DNA of 64,000 bases, taken from positions 124,001-188,000 of the forward strand of contig CBDDGQ010000005.1 of assembly GCA_965227945.1 (NCBI GenBank). Direction: 5' to 3'. Below, one piece after another: positions 47,135 through 55,415 of the stretch; position 1 is the stretch's first letter; every line of letters begins with the position of its first letter. This DNA is from Azorhizobium sp965227945. Its GTDB lineage: Bacteria > Pseudomonadota > Alphaproteobacteria > Rhizobiales > Xanthobacteraceae. A program made the translations under genes and the position numbers. Below the pieces are notes generated by a model that worked only from the letters and a program-made list of their open reading frames with translations, was not told where the DNA came from and made no database searches.

Positions 47135-48022
47135 TCAGACCTGCCGGCCGAGGCGGCCGAACAGGCCGTTCGGTGCCACCAGCAGAATGAGGATCAGCAC
47201 CACCATGCCCACCGCATCCTTGTAGGAGGTGGAGATGAACATGGCGGAGAAGGTCTCGATGACGCCGAACAGCAGGCCGCCCAGCATGGCGCCGGGCACG
47301 CTGCCCAGCCCGCCGAGGACCGCGGCGACGAAGGCCTTGATGCCGGTGGTGAAGCCCATGTTGAAGGAGGCGAAGAACAGCGAGCCCAGCAGCACGCCGG
47401 CAGCGCCCGCCATCATGCCGGAGACGGCGAAGGTGTTGACGGTGGCTCGCTCGACGCTGATCCCCATGAGGCGCGCGGCCTCCGGATCCTGCGCCGCCGC
47501 CTGCATGGCGATGCCGGCCCGGCTGTAGCGAAAGAACAGCGCCAGCGCGACCATGATGAGCAGGCTCAACGCCACCACGCTGGCCAATTGGGGCGAGACG
47601 CTGAAGCCGGCGATGGTGATGCCGCGGGACTGGAACATCTGCGGATAGGCCAGAGGCTGCGAGCCCCAGACCAGGCGGGCCACGTTCTGCAGCACGATGG
47701 ACACGCCGATGGTGGCGATGACCACATTGATGAGCGGCACGCGCCGGGCGCGCAGCGGGCGATAGACGCCCAGTTCCACCGCCACCGCCATCAGTCCGCC
47801 GCCGAGCGTGCCGGCCAGCAGCACCACCAGCACCGGGGCGTTGCCCGCCCACACCGCGGCGGAGAGGCCGGTCATGGCGCCGACCATCATCACCTCGCCC
47901 TGGGCGAAGTGCAGAATATCGGTGGCCTTGACGATCATGCTGATGCCAAGCGCGATAAGACTATAGATGCACCCTATTGCGAGGCCACCCAGTAATGTCT
48001 GCACGAATTGGTCGTAAAACAT
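47135..48022 (-). CDS. livH: Branched-chain-type ABC transporter permease, LivH
   Basis: 295 residues; first gene of the minus operon. MIVKATDILHFAQGEVMMVGAM is the LivH motif and GGLGSVPGAMLGG the ATPase-contact loop. A palindromic operator lies 78 bp upstream of its start (48100-48113). Confidence 0.9.
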   Translation of the reverse strand: MFYDQFVQTLLGGLAIGCIYSLIALGISMIVKATDILHFAQGEVMMVGAMTGLSAAVWAGNAPVLVVLLAGTLGGGLMAVAVELGVYRPLRARRVPLINVVIATIGVSIVLQNVARLVWGSQPLAYPQMFQSRGITIAGFSVSPQLASVVALSLLIMVALALFFRYSRAGIAMQAAAQDPEAARLMGISVERATVNTFAVSGMMAGAAGVLLGSLFFASFNMGFTTGIKAFVAAVLGGLGSVPGAMLGGLLFGVIETFSAMFISTSYKDAVGMVVLILILLVAPNGLFGRLGRQV

Positions 48023-48099
48023 CCGGCAGGGCTTCTTTCATTTCGAAAGTGGCGCAGACGTAAACATTATCCGCGATCTGACCAGCGACAAGGTCAAAT

Positions 48100-48113
48100 T
48101 GCATGCGCATGCA
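48100..48113. promoter_or_regulatory. LacI-type operator, site 1
   Basis: TGCATGCGCATGCA, a perfect 14-bp palindrome with the central CpG typical of LacI-family operators. It lies 78 bp upstream of the livH start. Confidence 0.65.
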
Positions 48114-48304
48114 TTCCAAAAAATAGGCAAACGACATCTGCACACATGGCCACGCTTGCTGGTGCGCGCGGGCCATTTGGCCGCTGACGCTTGGATCAGC
48201 GGCCGATGCGTCCGGTGCGCCGCAGCGTTAGGCGCGGGCGGGAGGCGGAAAACCGGCGCTTTCAGCGGCGCTTCCCGCTTAGCCCGGTCCTTAATTCGCA
48301 AGCA

Positions 48305-48318
48305 TGACTGCGTATGCA
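48305..48318. promoter_or_regulatory. LacI-type operator, site 2
   Basis: TGACTGCGTATGCA matches TGCATGCGTATGCA at 12 of 14 positions, with the same central CpG. It lies 93 bp upstream of the monooxygenase start. Confidence 0.5.
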
Positions 48319-48410
48319 GACGTCACTGGCATCCCGATTGCAGCAGGCCGGGGGTGGCCTGCCTGCGACAACGGGCGTTGCCTTGTTTTCAGTCATCAGA
48401 GAGCCGGATC

Positions 48411-49748
48411 ATGAAGAAAATCCACCTCGCCTTCGACTTGTCCTGGACCAATGTCGAGACGCAGTGGCGTCGGCCGGACGCGTGGGTGGGGCCGGACTAT
48501 CCCGCCGTGGGGCTGTTCGAGGACATGGCGCGCCTGGCCGAGCGGGGCGGGCTGGACATGATCTTCTTTGGCGATGGCACCGGCATTCCTGACACCTGGG
48601 GCGAAGGCATCGAGGATGCCGTGCGCTATGGTGTGGCCTGGCCGCGCCTCGACATGAGCCCGTGGGTGACGCTGATGTCGCGGGTCACCAGCCATCTCGG
48701 CTTCGGCCTCACCTACGCCTCCACCTTCATGCACCCCTTCTATACTGCGCGCCTGCTCAATTCTCTGGACCACATCACCAATGGCCGCATGGCCTTCAAC
48801 GTGGTCACCTCGCAGCGCCGCTCGGACTACGCCAATTACGGCTATGACGAACTGATCGACCACAGCACCCGCTACGACCGGCTGGAGGAGTTTGTGGATG
48901 TCTGCCGCGCCCTGTGGGGCAGCGTGGATCCGGACGCCTTCGTCTGGGATCGGGCCACGGGGCAAGTGGCGGACCCCGCCAAGGTGCGGCCGATCAACCA
49001 CAACGGCCCCTTCTTCAAGGTGAAGGGGCCGCTCAGCGTGGTGCCGTCGCCGCAGCAGCAGCCGGTCATCATCCAGGCCGGCGGCTCGCCCCGCGGCACC
49101 CGCGCCGCCGCCCATGTGGCCGACCATGTGTTCGGCCTCACCAAGTCGCTGCCCTTGATGCAGCAGCAGCGCGCCGACCTCGATGCGGCTTTGCTGGCCG
49201 AGGGGCGCGACCCGGAATCCGTGGGCATCTTGTGGTCCATGCGGGCCATCGTCGCCGACACCGAGGCGGAGGCGCGGGCGCTGCGCGAACGGCTGATCGA
49301 GGGGGTGTCGCGCGAGGCCGTGGGGGTGTGGCTGTCGCACAATACCGGCTTCGACATGTCCACCTTGCCCAAGCGCTTCACGCTGACTGAACTTCAGGCC
49401 CGCATCACCGCCGCCAATGCTTCGCCGGTGGGGTTCGTGGCGCTGCTGGCGAAAGAATATGGCCAGGACACCGAGATCAGCCTGGATGATTTCTTCGAGC
49501 ATGGCCTGCGGCATGCCACCGGCTATGCCATCACCCTGGCGGGCACCGCCACCCAGGTGGCAGATCGCATGGAGGAGATGTTCGAGGGCACCGGCAGCCG
49601 CGGCGGCTTCATGATCTCCATCTCGCAGGCGAGCCCGCGGGCAGTGCCCTACAATATCATCACCCAATTGGTGCCCGAATTGCAGCGCCGGGGCCGCTAC
49701 CGCACCGCCTATGAGGGGCGCACGCTGCGGGAGAACCTGGCCAGCTGA
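48411..49748 (+). CDS. FMN-dependent (luciferase-like) monooxygenase of the NtaA/SnaA/DszA family
   Basis: 445 residues. MKKIHLAFDLSWTN, LAERGGLDMIFFGDG, FGLTYASTFMHPFYTARLL and LDHITNGRMAFNVVTSQRRSDYANYG are family hallmarks, as are PQQQPVIIQAGGSPRGTRAAA and the late PRAVPYNIITQLVPEL. Members oxidise C-N or C-S bonds with reduced FMN and O2 (nitrilotriacetate, EDTA, dimethylsulfide, dibenzothiophene sulfone). The partner reductase is next to it on the opposite strand. RutA belongs to the wider luciferase-like superfamily but is shorter. The start was chosen at the ATG where family similarity begins. Confidence 0.9.
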   Translation: MKKIHLAFDLSWTNVETQWRRPDAWVGPDYPAVGLFEDMARLAERGGLDMIFFGDGTGIPDTWGEGIEDAVRYGVAWPRLDMSPWVTLMSRVTSHLGFGLTYASTFMHPFYTARLLNSLDHITNGRMAFNVVTSQRRSDYANYGYDELIDHSTRYDRLEEFVDVCRALWGSVDPDAFVWDRATGQVADPAKVRPINHNGPFFKVKGPLSVVPSPQQQPVIIQAGGSPRGTRAAAHVADHVFGLTKSLPLMQQQRADLDAALLAEGRDPESVGILWSMRAIVADTEAEARALRERLIEGVSREAVGVWLSHNTGFDMSTLPKRFTLTELQARITAANASPVGFVALLAKEYGQDTEISLDDFFEHGLRHATGYAITLAGTATQVADRMEEMFEGTGSRGGFMISISQASPRAVPYNIITQLVPELQRRGRYRTAYEGRTLRENLAS

Positions 49749-49766
49749 CGGGCCGGCGGCGGCGCC

Positions 49767-50258
49767 TCAGCGCGCTGCCGCCAGCGCTTCATAGCGCCCA
49801 TTGAAATACAGCAGCGGCGCCGGCGTGCTCTCGCGCAGCGCCAGATGCAGCACCTCTCCGATGAACACGGTGTGGGACTGCACGGCCATGGCGGCCACCA
49901 CCTTGCAGTCGAAGCTGGCCAGTGCGCCAGGCAAGGCCGGTGCGCCGGTGGCGAGCGCGGTCCAGGCGTGGCCGGAAAACCGCTCGTCGCGCAGATGCGG
50001 GGCGGAGAAGCGCTGCGCCGTTTCCACGTCCGCATCGCTCAACAAATTGACACAGAAGATGCCGGTGCGGTGGATCACGTCATGGCTGCGGGCGGTGCGG
50101 TTGACGCAGACCAGCAGCGTCGGCTGCGGCTCTGCGGCGACGGAACTGACCGCGGTCGCCACGAAGCCATGCGGCATGCCGTCCTCGAAGGTCGTAATGA
50201 TCGAGACCCCCGCGGCAAGGCGGCGCATGCCCTGTCTGAAGTCGTCAGCATGAACCAT
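49767..50258 (-). CDS. Flavin reductase (RutF/HpaC-type)
   Basis: 163 residues. FRQGMRRLAAGVSIITTF, PHGFVATAVSSVAAEPQPTLLVCVNR and HTVFIGEVLHLAL are the flavin reductase-like fold. It reduces FMN with NAD(P)H for the convergent monooxygenase, 18 bp from its end. A LacI-type site lies about 100 bp upstream of its start, and lacI is divergent from it. Confidence 0.9.
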   Translation of the reverse strand: MVHADDFRQGMRRLAAGVSIITTFEDGMPHGFVATAVSSVAAEPQPTLLVCVNRTARSHDVIHRTGIFCVNLLSDADVETAQRFSAPHLRDERFSGHAWTALATGAPALPGALASFDCKVVAAMAVQSHTVFIGEVLHLALRESTPAPLLYFNGRYEALAAAR

Positions 50259-50357
50259 CAGGCCAGATCTCCCGATTGCACGTCGCGCGGCGTCGGTGAC
50301 GCAAACGAAAACGCTGGTCCATAGGTAAAAGGCAGACTGGCGGGTCACAAGTCTATT

Positions 50358-50373
50358 TTGCATGCGTATGCAA
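50358..50373. promoter_or_regulatory. LacI-type operator, site 3
   Basis: TTGCATGC-GTATGCAA: a 16-bp palindrome with one mismatch and central CpG. It lies between the flavin reductase start (50258) and lacI start (50472), so it could repress both. A half-site TGCATGCG follows at 50394-50401. Confidence 0.65.
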
Positions 50374-50471
50374 CGGGAGTTGATCCTATTTTGTGCATGC
50401 GGCGACCCCTCCCTTGCGTTGCCAGCGGCGCAGGTTAAGGATGACGCAAAAGGCGCCATGGTGCGGTGAGC

Positions 50472-51557
50472 ATGAAGGTCGGGAAAGCGGACAAGCGGGG
50501 GTCTGGCCGGATAACCGCAGAGGATGTGGCGCGGCGGCTCGGGGTGTCGCAATCCACCATCTCGCGGGCCTTCTCGCCCACCGCCAGCATCTCCGAAGAC
50601 ATGAAGAAGCGCGTGGCCACGGCGGCGCTGGAACTGGGCTATCAGCCCAACATCATCGCCCGCAGCCTGATCACCCGCCGCACCCATATGGTGGCCATCG
50701 TCATCGGCAATCTGGTGGATCCCTTCTACACCACCTTGCTGCGGATCCTCACCGAGCGGCTCCAGGCGAGCGGTCGCCAGGTGCTGCTGTTCTCCTCCGG
50801 CCCCGGCGGCGATCTGGAAACCATCCTGCCGACCCTGCTGCAATACCAGGTGGACGGGATCATCATCACCTCGGCGACGGTCACCTCGGACATGGCGCGC
50901 GTCTGCGCCAAGCGCGAGACCCCGGTGGTGCTGCTGAACCGCTATGTCCCCGGCGTCGATATCGGCGCGGTGTCCTGCGACAATGTGGAGGGCGGCCGGC
51001 AGGTGGCGCGCTATCTGGTGGAGCTGGGCCACCGGCGCCCGGCCTTCGTGGCCGGCCAGCCCGATGCCAGCACCAGTCTCGACCGCCAGCAGGGCTTCAT
51101 CTCCGGCCTGGCGCAGGCGGGCATCTCCTCCTGCATGGTGGAGCAGGCGGGCGAATACAGCTACGAGCGCGGCTATGAGGCGGCGCTGCGCCTCCTGGCG
51201 GCGGGCCCGCCGCCCGATGCAGTGTTCTTCGCCAGCGACATCCTCGCCATGGGCGGCATGGATGCGTTCCGCAGCAAAGGCCTGTCGATTCCCGAAGACC
51301 TGTCGGTGGTGGGCTTCAATGACGTGCCGCTGGCCGCCTGGCCCACTTATGCGCTGACCACCGTGCGCCATCCCTGGGAAGAGATGGCGGAGCGCGTCAT
51401 CGCCATGCTGGAGCGGGAGGCGGGGGCGCCGCCCAAGGCCGCGACCACCGCCCTGCTGCCCGGAGAATTGGTGGTGCGCAGTTCCACCGGGCCACGCGCG
51501 GCCCCCGTCCCCGTCCCTGCCCCCGCTGCGCGGGCGCCCCGGCGCCAAGGGTCGTAG
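50472..51557 (+). CDS. LacI-family transcriptional regulator
   Basis: 361 residues from the ATG at 50472 (GTG two codons upstream is possible). The N-terminal HTH is RITAEDVARRLGVSQSTISRAFS (about residues 13-35) with the hinge helix after it. The periplasmic-binding-protein-like effector domain contains VAIVIGNLVDPFY and DAVFFASDILAMGGMDAF. The Pro/Ala-rich last ~20 residues are unusual. It probably represses the flanking operons until an effector, perhaps the imported compound, is bound. Confidence 0.92.
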   Translation: MKVGKADKRGSGRITAEDVARRLGVSQSTISRAFSPTASISEDMKKRVATAALELGYQPNIIARSLITRRTHMVAIVIGNLVDPFYTTLLRILTERLQASGRQVLLFSSGPGGDLETILPTLLQYQVDGIIITSATVTSDMARVCAKRETPVVLLNRYVPGVDIGAVSCDNVEGGRQVARYLVELGHRRPAFVAGQPDASTSLDRQQGFISGLAQAGISSCMVEQAGEYSYERGYEAALRLLAAGPPPDAVFFASDILAMGGMDAFRSKGLSIPEDLSVVGFNDVPLAAWPTYALTTVRHPWEEMAERVIAMLEREAGAPPKAATTALLPGELVVRSSTGPRAAPVPVPAPAARAPRRQGS

Positions 51558-51830
51558 GCGGGGCCGGCGCCGCCGTGGCGGGGGCGACGCCTTGATCGGC
51601 CTGCCTGCGCCGTCGCTCGGCCCACCGCCGCGACACCCGCGATTCTTGAGCGCTTCGGCGCTGCGCCGGTGTTTGGCGCGCGCCCCTATCCGGTTGCCAG
51701 CCCCGCGCAAGCAAGTCTCTGTTTAGTCTCTCCAAACAATCGACGGGACATGTGGCGGGGGAATGCCAATGCAGCGTTTGGATCGTCGGTCGCCCCGCGC
51801 CCGCAGCGGCGGCGCCTGGGGGACTTGGGC

Positions 51831-52604
51831 ATGAAAGTGGTGATCCTGGCCGGTGGCCGCGGCTCGCGCCTGGCGGAAGAAACCACCGTGCGCCCGAAGC
51901 CGCTGGTGGAGATCGGCGAAAAGCCGATCATCTGGCACATCATGAGCATCTATGCCCATTACGGCTTCAACGATTTCATCGTCTGCACCGGCTATAAGGG
52001 CTATCAGATCAAGGAATACTTCGCCAATCTGGTGCTGCATCATAGCGATGTCACCGTGGATCTCGGCCGCAATCTGATTCACTACCACCAGTCGGACAAG
52101 CCCAACTGGCGGGTGAGTGTCATCGACACCGGCCTCGACACCATGACCGGCGGTCGCCTGAGGCGCATCAAGCCCTATCTGACACCGGGCGAAGCCTTCT
52201 GCATGACCTATGGCGACGGCGTCGCCGATGTGGACGTGGCCGCCGAAGTGGCGTTCCACCGGGCGCAGGGGCTGCAGGCCACCATGTGCGCCGTGGCGCC
52301 GCCCGGCCGCTTCGGCTCCGCCAATATCGAGGGCCACAAGGTCTCGGCCTTCGTGGAAAAGCCGGTGGCCGGCACCCAGCGCATCAATGGCGGCTTCTTC
52401 GTGCTCCAGCCCGAAGTGCTCGATTTGATCGATGGCGACGACAGCGTCTGGGAAGGCGCCCCCCTGGAGACCCTGGTGGAGCGCGGCCAGCTGGCCGCTT
52501 ATCCCCATGACGGCTTTTGGCGGCCCATGGATACGCTGCGCGAACGCATCCAGCTGGATGAGCTGTGGAACTCCGGCCGGGCCCCATGGAAAGTCTGGGC
52601 GTGA
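51831..52604 (+). CDS. rfbF: Glucose-1-phosphate cytidylyltransferase
   Basis: 257 residues. The nucleotidyl-transfer motif VVILAGGRGSRLAEETTVRPKPLVEIG opens the protein, with YGDGVADVD and the PMDTLRERIQLDELW end typical of RfbF. It makes CDP-glucose from CTP and glucose-1-phosphate, the first step of the CDP-deoxysugar pathway. GGGGGA precedes the ATG; longer frames upstream lack homology. Confidence 0.93.
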   Translation: MKVVILAGGRGSRLAEETTVRPKPLVEIGEKPIIWHIMSIYAHYGFNDFIVCTGYKGYQIKEYFANLVLHHSDVTVDLGRNLIHYHQSDKPNWRVSVIDTGLDTMTGGRLRRIKPYLTPGEAFCMTYGDGVADVDVAAEVAFHRAQGLQATMCAVAPPGRFGSANIEGHKVSAFVEKPVAGTQRINGGFFVLQPEVLDLIDGDDSVWEGAPLETLVERGQLAAYPHDGFWRPMDTLRERIQLDELWNSGRAPWKVWA

Positions 52605-53656
52605 GCCCGTTCTGGGCCGGACGCCGGGTTCTGGTGACCGGCCACACCGGCTTCAAGGGGGCCTGGCTGTGCCTGTGGTTGGAGCGGCTGGGGGCGCAGG
52701 TGAGCGCCATCGCCCTGCCGCCCGACACCACGCCATCGCTCTATGCGGTCTTGTCCCCCTGGCCCGGCCAGCACCACGCCAATGGCGACATTTGCGACGG
52801 CGCTGCTCTCTCCGCCTTGGTGGCGCAGGCGCGCCCGCAGGTGGTCATCCACATGGCGGCGCAGGCCCTGGTGCGCCGCTCCTATGCGGAGCCGGTGGAG
52901 ACGTTTGCCACCAACATCATGGGCACCGTGAACCTGCTGTGCGCCCTGCGCGCGGTGGAAGGCGTGGAAGCGGTGGTGGTGGTGACCACCGACAAGGTCT
53001 ATGCCAATGCCAATGACGGCACGCCCTTCCGCGAGGGCGATCGGCTGGGCGGCAAGGATCCCTACAGCAGTTCGAAGGCGTGCGCGGAGCTGGTGACGGC
53101 CAGCCTGCGCGACAGCTTCTTCCGCGCCGGCGGCCCGGCCATTGCCACCGCCCGCGCCGGCAATGTGGTGGGCGGCGGCGACTGGTCACAGGACCGGCTG
53201 GTGCCGGACTTCATCCGGGCGCTCGGCACCAACACGCCGGTGCGCCTGCGCTATCCCGATGCGGTGCGGCCCTGGCAGCATGTGATCGAGCCGCTCGCCG
53301 GTTATCTCGCCTTGGCGCAGGCCCTGGTGGAACGACCGGACCAGACCCCGGACGCGCTGAATTTCGGCCCCGATCCCGATGCCGTCGCCTCGGTGGCGCA
53401 GGTGGCGGACGCGCTGGGCGCCGCCTTCGGGCTTCCGGCCCCCTGGGCGCCGGCCGAGGGCCACCACCCGCCCGAGGCGCAGGCCCTGGTTCTGAACTCG
53501 GATCTGGCGGCGGCACGCCTTGGCTGGCGACCGCGCCTGTCGCTGGCGGACACCATCGCCTGGACCAGCGAATGGTACGGCGCCCACCGCGCGGGCGCCG
53601 ATATGCGCGCCCTCAGCCTGGCGCAGATCGCCCGCTATGAGGAGCTTTTGCCGTGA
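52586..53656 (+). CDS. rfbG: CDP-glucose 4,6-dehydratase
   Basis: 356 residues. Rossmann motif VLVTGHTGFKGAWL, the active-site strand VVVTTDKVYAN and the YSSSKACAELV (YxxxK) motif identify RfbG. It converts CDP-glucose to CDP-4-keto-6-deoxyglucose. The start ATG overlaps rfbF by 19 bp; a GTG at 52601 forming a GTGA overlap is an equally plausible start. Confidence 0.93.
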   Translation: MESLGVSPFWAGRRVLVTGHTGFKGAWLCLWLERLGAQVSAIALPPDTTPSLYAVLSPWPGQHHANGDICDGAALSALVAQARPQVVIHMAAQALVRRSYAEPVETFATNIMGTVNLLCALRAVEGVEAVVVVTTDKVYANANDGTPFREGDRLGGKDPYSSSKACAELVTASLRDSFFRAGGPAIATARAGNVVGGGDWSQDRLVPDFIRALGTNTPVRLRYPDAVRPWQHVIEPLAGYLALAQALVERPDQTPDALNFGPDPDAVASVAQVADALGAAFGLPAPWAPAEGHHPPEAQALVLNSDLAAARLGWRPRLSLADTIAWTSEWYGAHRAGADMRALSLAQIARYEELLP

Positions 53657-54888
53657 TCGTCGGACATTGCCGCTTCTGCAACACCCAGCTGGCCCAATCG
53701 TTCGTGGACCTCGGGTCCATGCCGCTGGCCAATGCCTATGTGTCGCCGGAGCGCCAGGCCGCCCCGGAGCCCAGCTTCCCGCTGCGCGCCAGCGTCTGCG
53801 GCGCCTGCCGGCTGGTGCAGGCGGATGCCTTCGTGCCGCCGGAAGAGATTTTCGGCCATTACGCCTATTTCTCCTCCTTCAGCGACAGCTGGGTGGCCCA
53901 CGCCAAGCGCTTTGCCCATATGGCCATCGCTCGCTTCGGCCTGACGCCGGCCTCGCACGTGGTGGAAGTGGCGAGCAATGACGGCTATCTGCTGCGCCAT
54001 TTCGTCGATGCGGGCATTCCGGTGCTGGGCATCGAGCCGGCCGCCAATGTGGCGGAGGTGGCGCGCGCTGCCGGCGTGCGCACCCAGGCCCGCTTCTTCG
54101 GCACCGACACCGCCAATGACGTGGTCGCCCAGGAGGGAGGGGCCGATCTGGTGGTGGCCAACAACGTGCTGGCCCATGTGCCGGACATCAATGATTTCGT
54201 GGCAGGGTTTGCCCACGTCCTGAAGCCGGAAGGCGTCATTAGCGTGGAGTTTCCGCATCTGCTGCGCCTGATCGAGCAGGTGCAGTTCGACACCGTCTAT
54301 CACGAGCATTTCTATTATCTCTCGCTGCTGGCGGTGGAGCGCGTGTTCGCCGCCCATGGCCTGAAGGTGTTCGACGTGGAGGAGTGGCCCACCCATGGCG
54401 GCAGCCTGCGGGTGCTGGCCTGCCATGCGGGCGCGACCACCCATCCGGACGGCCCCGGCGTCGCCAAGGTCCGCGCGGACGAAGCCGCCGCCGGGCTCGA
54501 CCAGGACGCCATCTATGCGGCCTTCCAGGACCGGGTGCTGCCCATCCGGGACGGCCTGCTGGCGTTCCTGGATGCGGCGAAGGCGCAGGGCAAGAGCGTC
54601 GCCGCTTATGGCGCCGCCGCCAAGGGCAATACGCTGCTGAATTTCTGCGGCGTCACCGCCGACCAGATCGCTTATGTGGTGGACCGCAGCCCGCACAAGC
54701 AGGGCCATCTGCTGCCCGGCAGCCGGCTGCCCATCCATGCGCCCGAGATGTTGGCGCAGACCCGCCCCGACTATGTGCTGATCCTGCCCTGGAACATCAA
54801 GGACGAGGTGATGTCCTCCAATGCGGTGGTGCGCGACTGGGGCGGCCGGTTCGTCATCGCGGTGCCGGAACTGACGGTGCTGCCATGA
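53653..54888 (+). CDS. Sugar C-methyltransferase (NovU/TylC3-like, SAM-dependent)
   Basis: 411 residues from a GTG overlapping the rfbG stop. The N-terminal zinc-site cysteines CRFC...CGAC, the methyltransferase core with VVEVASNDGYLLRHF and GIEPAAN (SAM binding), and the C-terminal Methyltransf_14 domain (VAAYGAAAKGNTLLNFC) match 3-C-methyltransferases of deoxysugars. It likely adds a C3 methyl to the CDP-4-keto-6-deoxysugar. No CDP-4-keto-6-deoxyglucose dehydrase (RfbH) is seen. Confidence 0.85.
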   Translation: MIVGHCRFCNTQLAQSFVDLGSMPLANAYVSPERQAAPEPSFPLRASVCGACRLVQADAFVPPEEIFGHYAYFSSFSDSWVAHAKRFAHMAIARFGLTPASHVVEVASNDGYLLRHFVDAGIPVLGIEPAANVAEVARAAGVRTQARFFGTDTANDVVAQEGGADLVVANNVLAHVPDINDFVAGFAHVLKPEGVISVEFPHLLRLIEQVQFDTVYHEHFYYLSLLAVERVFAAHGLKVFDVEEWPTHGGSLRVLACHAGATTHPDGPGVAKVRADEAAAGLDQDAIYAAFQDRVLPIRDGLLAFLDAAKAQGKSVAAYGAAAKGNTLLNFCGVTADQIAYVVDRSPHKQGHLLPGSRLPIHAPEMLAQTRPDYVLILPWNIKDEVMSSNAVVRDWGGRFVIAVPELTVLP

Positions 54889-55415
54889 AGATCACCGCCA
54901 CCGCGCTCGCGGGTGTCATGGTCGTGGAGATCTCGCCGTTCGCCGATGAGCGCGGACTGTTCGCCCGCACCTTCTGCGCGCAGACCTTCGCGGCCCATGG
55001 CATGGCCAGCGTGTTTCCCCAAGCCAACACCTCGTTCAATCCCCGCGCCAGAACCCTGCGCGGCCTGCATCTGCAGGGCGCGCCCCACCCGGAAGCCAAG
55101 CTGGTGCGCGCCACCCGCGGGCGGGTGTTCGACGTGGCAGTGGACCTGCGCCCCGGATCGCCCACCTGGCGCGCCTGGATCGGCGTCGAGCTGGACGCGG
55201 AGCGGCGCAATGCCCTCTACATTCCCCCCGGCTGCGCCCACGGCTTTCTGAGCCTCGTGGACGACAGCGAGGTCTCCTATCTGATGTCGGCGCCGTTTGT
55301 GGCCGGCCTTGCCCGCACCTACCGCTGGAACGACCCCGCCTTCGCCATCGCCTGGCCGACGGCCCCCCTTCTCATGTCCGATCGCGACGCCGCCGCAGAG
55401 GATTTCCGCCCATGA
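54885..55415 (+). CDS. dTDP-4-dehydrorhamnose 3,5-epimerase-like protein (RmlC family)
   Basis: 176 residues. FADERGLFARTFC, NTSFNPRARTLRGLHLQ (with His near the active site), TRGRVFDVAVDLRPGSPT and IPPGCAHGFLSLVDDSEVSYL are RmlC marks. In this cluster it may epimerise C5 and/or C3 of the CDP-linked, C-methylated 4-keto sugar. ATGA overlap with the methyltransferase. Confidence 0.9.
   Translation: MKITATALAGVMVVEISPFADERGLFARTFCAQTFAAHGMASVFPQANTSFNPRARTLRGLHLQGAPHPEAKLVRATRGRVFDVAVDLRPGSPTWRAWIGVELDAERRNALYIPPGCAHGFLSLVDDSEVSYLMSAPFVAGLARTYRWNDPAFAIAWPTAPLLMSDRDAAAEDFRP

Larger units (their letters stand above)
48023..48410. other. 388-bp divergent region between importer operon and monooxygenase
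   Basis: Promoters for both directions are expected here. No gene is supported. It contains two of the TGCATGCG-type palindromes, given below. Confidence 0.6.
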
